Assembly (NCBI GenBank): GCA_964035545.1
Contig: OZ037766.1
Span: 32,249,773 to 32,309,772 of the forward strand
Length of the DNA: 60,000 bases
Direction of reading: 5' to 3'
From: Bugula neritina
Taxonomy: Eukaryota; Bryozoa; Gymnolaemata; Cheilostomatida; Bugulidae
In this document: one piece after another, positions 47,301 to 60,000 of the stretch
Layout: each line of letters begins with the position of its first letter
Position numbering within the stretch: position 1 is the first letter of the stretch
Notes under the pieces: generated by a model
Told to the model about the DNA's origin: nothing
What the model saw: only the letters and a program-made list of their open reading frames with translations
Database searches by the model: none
Made by a program: the position numbers and the translations under genes

Positions 47301-47836
47301 GTAGTATACCATGTATATTAGTATATTATTTTAGTATTAGTAATAGTACTTATGCAATGTATATTGTAATAGAAATTTTATGCAACTTTCTGAAGCTTAT
47401 TTTCAAAGTAAACTATTAGTAAAACTTTTTTAAAATTTTTGTATCTTTTGAATCGCATAGAATAATAATTTATCTCTAAGCTAGTAGGTGGAGCAAAACA
47501 ATATTTCAAAACCATATGCAATCACATGATAACATTTGTTTTGATGCTCATAAAATTTTGTTTTTAGTTGGAATTGCTGCCGCTGTTAATGACTATCTGG
47601 ACCTTCTCATAGCTTTGATAGGATCTGTTGCGTCGGCAGCATTGGCTATCATATTCCCACCTCTTCTGGAGATGATTACTTTCTGGCCAGACAGAAAAGA
47701 GCGCAAATATTTTTGGATAATGTTTACCAAAGACATCATCATCATGCTGTTTGGTGTGCTGTGTTTTGTGTCTGGCACTGCGGTTGCCGTGATGCAACTA
47801 GTACAACGCTTCCAAGGTAAATTACCTAGCAACTAA
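44356..47836 (+). CDS. SLC36/PAT-like amino acid transporter 1, 9 exons, 479 aa
   Basis: Exons: 44356-44528, 44749-44839, 44950-45038, 45201-45293, 45614-45698, 45915-46205, 46427-46599, 47056-47231 and 47568-47836; all GT-AG, total 480 codons. The protein has an acidic cytosolic-type N-terminus of about 57 residues, then about 11 hydrophobic segments. Family hallmarks are MHIIKGNLGTGVLAMP in the first membrane segment, LFLIPLVFIKNIK, LYFGTAIYAFEGIGV, PIENKM-like and VGFYGYIEYG. It ends in LIALIGS ... FPPLLEMITFWPDR. SLC36 transporters are proton-coupled carriers of small amino acids in plasma or lysosomal membranes; substrate and location cannot be read here. The first upstream ATG is in another frame, and the ATG at 44356 gives the acidic start. 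Intron 1 holds a TAC microsatellite. Confidence 0.93.
44533..44730. repeat. (TAC)n microsatellite in SLC36-like gene 1 intron 1
   Basis: TAC/TAT trinucleotide runs with a few GGC interruptions. Length variation is likely. Confidence 0.95.
45700..45905. repeat. Tandem repeat in SLC36-like gene 1 intron 5
   Basis: Imperfect units based on CTGTATACCGTATAGTTTAC, about ten copies, running up to the exon 6 acceptor. Confidence 0.8.
46742..47010. repeat. G run and 20-bp minisatellite, gene 1 intron 7
   Basis: A G11-type run near 46743 is followed by about 11 units of AGTGGTTACAGTCACAGAGT with alternating variants. Confidence 0.9.
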
Positions 47837-48692
47837 TAAACTACTTATACTCCGTTACCTCCACCATACGTCTGCTGGGCGGAGCTCAATCAACGATGCT
47901 GGTAGCATTTTCCTGCTTTGCTGTCTTCCGGAAACAAAGTCATAGCTGAGTTGTGTTAGTGTAAAGCAGTTTTGTACATGATATTGTAGAACTCAGTATA
48001 CTCTTGTGTGATACACCAAGTTGGGTGGCTAGAGTCTGCAACTCTTCCATTTAATTCCTTTATACCATTATATAGGTCAAACATTACTATGCAATTATTA
48101 TTTCCACCATTATATGAGCTCTTATTTTCATAGCTTGCAGATCAGGAACAGACACCTACTAATTAATCTCGAATGATATTTCTGTATGTTTAGGTATTTG
48201 GTGTTACCCAAGTTTCGTAAGGTGTTGATTTTATTTAGATCATTGTCCTTCGCAATTAACCAAGTATAGATATGCTTAATTCTTATCAAATATTGTACTG
48301 TATTATATTTGTGCACAGTGAACCTCCCAGATATTTTTTGTATTTTTTTATGTAACTTTTTAACCTCTGCCTTCCAATAAGAAGTCACTGTATAACAGCT
48401 CACCCTATTATTATTAATCAATATAAATACATTGGATAACTCCAAGTTATATGTATAATATTATATTCACTCTCAATGCAAGCATGATAACATTATTATA
48501 TTTTAAAATAACCTTTTGCTAGTATTACTATGTTTTGAGAATTCTTTTTCAATAAACATTATACATAGCCAGAATTTCAGTGCCTATACATTTTGTTTAT
48601 TATAATTATAATAGTTTATAAAAAAACGTATACAAAACCCGTAAGATGTTAAAAAGTTTTACTTATACAATGAGTATTACAACAGCTAGATG

Positions 48693-48760
<68 letters not shown>

Positions 48761-48983
48761 TATATAATATATATATATATATACACGTATATAATATATA
48801 TATATATATAATCAGCAACAGGATACATAAAGTACTAGAAGTACAATGTTACTCAGCAACACTACTCTTTGCATATATCACCTATACAACTAACTAGAGG
48901 AACATATGCTAGTTGCTATATATTCTTGAACATCTACAATCACACAGGTTTCCTGAGTACATTTCAGTGCAGGAAGTTCATCT
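47837..48983. other. Intergenic between convergent SLC36-like genes 1 and 2
   Basis: Both genes end here, tail to tail. 48689-48810 holds AT runs with TATACACGTATATAA interruptions. No other feature recognised. Confidence 0.6.
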
Positions 48984-51900
48984 TCAACTATCATCGGACA
49001 CGCCCAGTTTGTCAATCAGCTGCTGTACCGCTGTCACAGTGCCTATTAGGCAGCAAAGGATACCGAATACTGCTATGATTATGTCCTTTATAAGCATCAT
49101 CTTGAAGCCTGGTCTCTCGAACCTGTCCGGCCAGAAGGTGACAATCTCTATGATTGGAGGGAATATTATGGCAAGGCCGCATGATGCTGCAGACCCTATC
49201 AAGGATATTAACAGGTCCAAGTATTCTCCTACACCTGCTGCTACACCATCTGCAAGAAGTAGTTATTGCATAAGGTGATGCTTGACCTTTGACACCTCAG
49301 TTTGAACAAAGTAGCAGCTCTCAATATAATGTTATACCTACATAGTTTTACAGATCAGGTAAATAACATATGCAATTGAACATTCCTATCATATGGTTTT
49401 AAAAAATTTTTAGAATCGTACTGTTTCATTATTTATACAATCAACCACTATACTTACTGTGTTACTAATCTATTCTTATAACTTATTCTTATAAGACCTG
49501 AAGATATTATGCCAACATAGATTTATACTCACACGTGACTAGAACCAGGAAAACTCTGAAGGTATAGTCCAGTATATCTGGCCTTATAAACTGAGCTAGC
49601 CGACTTGAAGCCAGAGCTGGTCCAATGAACGTTAAAGGCACGTAGAATTGTAAAGCATACGTGATATAAATGCAGATGCTAAACAGTATCTGTACAGCAG
49701 TGCCATACCTACAACATAATTGGGAAGTTATCACTCCTTGTACATCATGACTACAAGCTCGAGCTTACGATATATTCTTAGTGATACAAGTTGCAAGTGT
49801 AACAAACTCAGTGTATGCAACTTGACCTATATTTGTAAGTGTAACAAACTCAGTGTATGCAACTTGACCTATATTTGTAAGTGTAACAAACTCAGTGTAT
49901 GCAACCTGACCTATATTTGTAAGTGTAACAAACTCAGTGTATGCAACCTGACCTATATTTGTAAATGGAAGATCCAGCCCTGAGCCAAACTATCAGAAAA
50001 TTAAGAAACTGATCAGATTTATTTATGAGTTGCTATTGTTTTGAGATTTTTAATATTAACTTTGTTTTTATGACCAAATTCTAATTTCAAAACTTTTGCA
50101 TTTAACAAACAAACGTGAGTTTCAGTGAGTACCATGAAGTCAAGTTGAGAGTTACGCTTCCTTGGCTGCTACTTCCAAACTCTATATAGCCATAGAATCC
50201 TACTGTAACATAGAGAACAGCGACTATAGTCATACCAAGGTCAAGTACACCACATGGTGAGTTGAACATCTGGGGGTATTTCATTTTGTTCTCAATAGGC
50301 AAGACCTACAATGACAAGAGTTATCTTCTCAGTGTTAGAATCCATGGAAATATTAATTTATATTTCCAGTCTTCGAATACATAATAGATAACATGGCTGT
50401 AATAAACATCATGTTATCTATTATGTTACTACTCAATTGTTAGTAATTGTTTGAAGGAAAGAGATTTATGAAAATGCTTGAAGCAGCACAAAGTTATCGG
50501 TCACTGAATGCATTGGTTGGGGTTTTGAAGTTTGGGTAGCATGCCTATACAAGCACTGCACTCGTGAGATCAAACTTTGTGCAGCATCTAGTCATTGCGA
50601 AGAATTAATTTTCTATATGGTAACATTTTCTTTTCTAGTGGTAGAAAATCCATGTAGATTTTCAGACTGCTAAATTTGACACCATAAGATTACTAGAAGT
50701 AATTTCCAGCAGTATAATCTAATTAACTCACCACTCCTATGCCTTCAAAAGCATAGATAGCTGTGCCAAAGTACAAGGGAATCTCTTGCCAGTCTTTTAT
50801 CAATGGAAGACGACTCACAGACCTAAGTTCTTTATATACTAGTATGTAGTACAGGACGAGGCTTAACCCACCCATAATGCCTATGTTGGCTACCACAGAC
50901 AGCGGAGCTAAACTTTTTATGTTTCTAATGAATACTAATGGAATGAGAAATAATACTACAATTAATTCGTAAATCGGCAAGCTCATTGGGTAATTTGGTA
51001 TGTAGTCTTCCGATGTGGGGTTATTGCCTACCAGCTTTTCCACAGCCTAGAATAAAATGCAGTGCAGTGGAGGTGTAAAAGCAATTATTTAAATTACAGG
51101 ATAACTAATTATTAAAAATAACTGTCAGCAAAGCAAAAATTCATGATTGCTTCAACTTTCAAACAGAACTAGCTTTACAACTGGCTTGTTGGATAGACAA
51201 TAAAGGCTGCAACACTCCTACTCAATCACTATGTAACAAGTTTCACACCAGCTTATTTATGTTAGTCTGGACATGAAAAAGCTTCTTGGGTTTGTACTCA
51301 GCTCTCCAACACATTCATTACCATTATTTTAGGTCAGAAACAATTTTGATAATTTCAGGTAAACTAGTTACAACTTATAGCTATGAATAGTTGTGTATAA
51401 CAAACAGACTTACTAGTTTCATATTTGTGCCGATGAAAAGCACGTAAACACAGCACACTCCCATCTGTGTTATTATCAAAAAGGCATTTATGGTGTGCCT
51501 ACAAAATAAAGTTACACAGTAATGGCAATAATAATAAATTATTGAAATAAACAATTGATGTGCTCAAATATATAATATTTCTTTATAATACACATCCATT
51601 CCATAGATTAAAGCAATAAATTTATATTCTACCTATATTCAGAAAATTGCATGTAGCAAAGCAATGGAAAGGTTGTTGTTGACTGAACAAAATAAGTTAA
51701 GATTTTAGAAAAAGAATTGTCCCAACTGGGAATCGAACCTGAGACCTCTGGCTTACAAGCAAGTGTGCTAACCATTACACCAAGGGGACCACAGGGTAAA
51801 CTCAACACTAAAGTTTTCTGTGGGACTTTTTCAAGATTTTAACTTGTGAAAAGATAACATAGGTAAAATAAAAAGGTAAGAATTATGAGTTTATACAACT

Positions 51901-53323
51901 CCCATTGAGCAGGAGTTATCGTACCTTGCTCCTTTTGACATTGTAGAAGTTGAAGACGGCAAGACACTTATGGAATTTTCTGCGACATCAGCATAATCCA
52001 TGTGACTCTTGTTAGCCCTGCAGTAGAAGTAGTTGCTTCAGGGCTGTACCAGGCACGCCCATCAAACAGAAGGAATTTAGTCTAGTGGGAAGAATTTATC
52101 ACAGCTCACATCTTATTAAAGGGCATCAGCCCAAGATGTGAACTTATAAGGGTTAGTCCAGTAGGCAAATGTACTCCATGCATTTATTCAACAGGTGAAT
52201 GATACTTCTATAATTTGAATTAGTTTCCCATAATTACATGTATTTTACACCTGGTTATTCATATTCAACTGTATATCACCAGATAATAATATACTGATAT
52301 GATTATAACCAATATCTAATTTATTCAAAGGTTCAATAAACTAAAGTGGAAAATTACGTACTCTTTTACACTATATACTACAACGTGCATATTATATATA
52401 TATACATATTATAAGAAACAGTGGTACTCTAGCATAGAAAACTGTACTTACTTCTTACAAAGATGGTGAGCACAGTTGACCAGCAAATGCATACAGTATA
52501 TACATAGTAATCCCAGAAATACTAACATCAGTGTACCAAACTGCAAATGTAAAAGTATAGTTGAATGTATTTCATTTGTAAATGAATAAATCACAAAAAC
52601 ATAGAAGAAGTAGTAAGTTTTTAATAGATTTTTGAATGACATAACTATAGATGATTAGTGGTGGGCTGGGGGAAGAATAAACAGGTGTGAAAGCTGCATG
52701 ATTACATGGCTGTTGGGTCAAAGTATAATAAATGATAAATACTTTTATTGACAGTGTATAATCCTCTACCAACTTCAGATTTTATACAAGAATATTACTG
52801 TGTAGAAATAAACTCACTAGAATTCCAGCGTGTGAGAACGCCACAGGCATGGCTAGGATCCCAGTTCCAAGGTTTCCTTTGATTATATGCATTACTGTAC
52901 CAAAGTTCCTGTAACACAGCCATGGAAAATTACTTCACTCAGGTTTTTGTAATTTTAGTCTTAGGTGGGACAAGTAAAACTGTGTACTTTGTGTTATAAA
53001 TAACTTTAATTAAAGCTTGAGATTGTTTATCTAAATAAGCTGCAAGTAATAAGTAAATAATATCTTTCACATCTTTTTAAATCTAAATTCTTACTAAATT
53101 TCTTTATTTTACAAAATACAGTCACATTTACACTTTCTAGTTGAGAGCAATGACAACTGAAGATCTATATGATCCATACTCACGACACACCATCTTCTCT
53201 GATGTCCTGGCTTTCATCAAATTCGTTGTCGACTGTATCAGCTAGCAGAGGGGCTGCCTCGGACAGCTTTTCTGTAGATGCTGACCTTAGCTGCATATCT
53301 GCCCCTTGTCTATTCAGTGTCAT
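48984..53323 (-). CDS. SLC36/PAT-like amino acid transporter 2, 9 exons, 475 aa
   Basis: Exons (minus): 53323-53184, 52908-52818, 52540-52452, 52017-51925, 51498-51414, 51046-50732, 50305-50133, 49708-49533 and 49249-48984; all GT-AG, total 476 codons. Exons 2-5, 7 and 8 have exactly the same lengths as in genes 1 and 3 (91, 89, 93, 85, 173, 176). Hallmarks include MHIIKGNLGTGILAMP, HMDYADVAENS, LFLIPLVFIRNIK, IPLYFGTAIYAFEGIGV and VTVGFYGYIEFG. It is the most divergent copy at the C-terminus (FPPIIEIVTFWPDRFERPGF). Role as for gene 1: proton-coupled amino acid transport by family membership. The intron between exons 4 and 5 has a SINE copy, and the one between 7 and 8 a 42-bp repeat. Confidence 0.93.
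49795..49962. repeat. 42-bp minisatellite, four copies, gene 2 intron 7
   Basis: Four nearly identical 42-bp units starting AAGTGTAACAAACTCAGTGT. The unit is open in one plus-strand frame (14 residues each), which is incidental. Confidence 0.95.
50382..50426. repeat. Small hairpin, 16-bp arms
   Basis: CATAATAGATAACATG and CATGTTATCTATTATG are perfect inverted repeats around a 13-14 nt loop, in an intron of SLC36-like gene 2. Confidence 0.8.
51718..51811 (-). mobile_element. tRNA-derived SINE copy
   Basis: On the minus strand: the leader AGTGTTGAGTTTACCC, then a tRNA-like body with CTTGGTGTAATGGTTAGCAC (A box) and CAGGTTCGATTCC (B box). The anticodon stem does not pair (CTTGC opposite CCAGA) and the acceptor is imperfect, so it is not a functional tRNA. 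It shares leader and layout with 4005-4100. It lies in SLC36-like gene 2 intron 4. Confidence 0.65.
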
Positions 53324-53895
53324 TATTCACAGCAGTGAAGACAGCAACTAAAACTATACAGGTTAGGGTAGTGGTTGTTTTAGTTAAGAATAGTCAGGGA
53401 GTTTCCTACCACTATATTTTATAGTATGATTCATACATTCTTCTCTTTGATCTTTCCTGCAAGTTCAAGGTCTTGAACGCAAAATACAAAATACAAAATA
53501 CAAAAAGCTACACACACAGACAAACAGACAGACACACACCACACAACACAACACACACACCAGAATCTAAAACTTACCTGTTGATTGAAGAACTAAACTA
53601 TAATTCCTGAGAGAATATTTGACTACCGACGGAACTACTGAAGGAATGACTAAAGATTTAGTTCAACTTTTTTTTGCTTGGCAGAGAAAGTCTTTAGCGA
53701 AAAGAACAAAGAGTTTTTTAGAACTGCATCTGTGTTTACATGACAATAGTTGGCTGTCAGTTAGCCCTTGTTTACTTACTAGAAGCTGATTTAGATCGGT
53801 ACTCACCGTAAACACAGTTGTTTATATAGTCAGACTTTGGGTTTATTTTCTATTTTCAAAAACATGATTGTTCACAAGGATAAAAAGAAAATATT

Positions 53896-58972
<5,077 letters not shown>

Positions 58973-59037
58973 CTTTACCTGTTAACACGGAGAATTATTC
59001 TGATTGTGTGTGCGTGTATGTGTGTGTGAGTGCGTGC

Positions 59038-59085
<48 letters not shown>

Positions 59086-59699
59086 ATGTGTGTGTGAGTG
59101 CGTGCGTGTGCGTGTGTGTGTGCGTGTGCAGTGTGTCACATCAGAGTCATATGTCACATGACATGAATAGAGTGTCACATGGTGCGTATGTAGTGTCACA
59201 TGACATGAATAGAGTGTCACATGGTGTGTATGTAGTGTCACATGACATGAATATAGTATAACATGACATTACATGTAACCCAACAATGGGATTTAATATA
59301 TAAACTCTAAGCAATCTAGTTTTATAACTTAAACATGCAGCTGCTTTAGAAAGTCTATTGTATAGTAAAGTAGAAAAGGCCTTGAACCAACCTCTGGTAT
59401 CCTGTAGATTGAGACTTCTTTCTGACTTACTGGTTAGTTATCTTAGTCTGAGTACTAAATGTTAGACATGAGACTGGAGGCTATTTATTCACCCGTCTGC
59501 TCATCTTGCTGTAATCTGCCAGCTGTCAAGTATAGCCAACATGCACTCTACACTCTACACTCTACACTCTACACTCTACACTATAGAGTATAAATCACCG
59601 TCAGTGTGGAATAGACTTGACGTTTTATTCTATTTTCGCTTCAGTAAGTCTGAGTTATGTTGTCAGTTAATTATCTGGTAGTCCAATAGGGATGAATGA
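58973..59699. repeat. Upstream of gene 3: GT run and tandem repeats
   Basis: 59005-59130 is a GT-rich microsatellite. 59135-59262 has about three 42-bp units with TGTCACATGACATGAATAG. 59544-59582 is an ACTCTAC repeat. No exon recognised. Confidence 0.8.
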
Positions 59700-59890
59700 C
59701 TTTTGTTACAAGTTCAGCCAATGTGTCCTCTACCCCACCCACTGCCCTTGTTACAAGTTCAGCCAGTGTGTCCTCTACCCCACCCACTGCCTTTGTTACA
59801 AGTTCAGCCAGTGTGTCCTCTACCCCACCCACTGCCCTTGTTACAAGTTCAGCCAGTGTGTCCTCTACCCCACTCACTGCCTTTGTTACT
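59700..59890. repeat. 45-bp minisatellite, four copies
   Basis: Units of 45 bp starting TTGTTACAAGTTCAGCCAGT. Both strands are open across it (15-residue repeats such as LVTKAVGGVEDTLAE on the minus strand), so it could be part of a repetitive exon of a gene outside the window, but nothing confirms this. Confidence 0.85.
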
Positions 59891-60000
59891 AAGGAAAATT
59901 CTATGACAACCATTCACAATTGTATACAAGCTTTATTACCCTTCATGTTAGAGTTATGGATAACTATGCCTACTGCAGGTATTTTAGTACTCCCAGATCT

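Noticed and set aside
51718-51811. Functional tRNA gene (anticodon GUA or similar)
   Set aside because: Anticodon and acceptor stems do not pair, and the same leader is found on another degenerate tRNA-like copy. Called a SINE instead.

Overview
This window is nuclear DNA from an invertebrate animal. It is AT-rich, its genes are split by many short GT-AG introns, and it carries a Ty3/gypsy-like retroelement, tRNA-derived SINEs, hAT-type and other foldback elements, and many mini- and microsatellites. A sponge or other early-branching metazoan fits the compact introns and gene content, but that is inference; nothing read here fixes the species. All gene models were built by hand from splice-site phase, and each has a coding length divisible by three.

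Layout. (1) 2-151 is the plus-strand 3' end of a member of an unrecognised gene family ('family X'). (2) 2439-8302 (minus) is an 8-exon gene with fifteen 39-residue ankyrin repeats, a Pro/Ser-rich linker and an unrecognised C-terminal region. (3) 8787-11600 is a repeat graveyard: a family X pseudogene cut by a MITE and a 66-bp palindrome, tandem repeats, duplicated flanks and a SINE. (4) 11645-16236 is a composite element: about 0.8-kb inverted arms enclose a 2.6-kb internally deleted LTR retrotransposon. (5) 17757-28907 holds three tandem family X genes (A, B, C; all minus), each with a low-complexity first exon and one phase-0 intron. (6) 29762-37831 (minus) is a complete 15-exon eIF2A gene with an intronic tRNA-Arg(UCG) and several introns filled with minisatellites. 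(7) 37832-44355 is intergenic, with a candidate solo LTR and a hAT-type foldback element holding a second nested foldback element. (8) 44356-58972 holds three SLC36/PAT-like amino acid transporter genes, one plus and two minus, with nearly identical exon lengths. (9) The right end is tandem repeats.

How the genes relate. The strongest theme is local duplication. Family X and the SLC36 trio are both clusters whose members look patchwork-similar, as expected from gene conversion. eIF2A is a single-copy housekeeping gene between them. No operon-like logic is expected or seen. The best candidate for something undescribed is family X: at least five copies or remnants in 28 kb, with a conserved C-terminal half and a fast-changing N-terminal half, matching no family I know. 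The ankyrin gene, whose near-identical repeats vary mainly at presumed binding-surface positions, is second.
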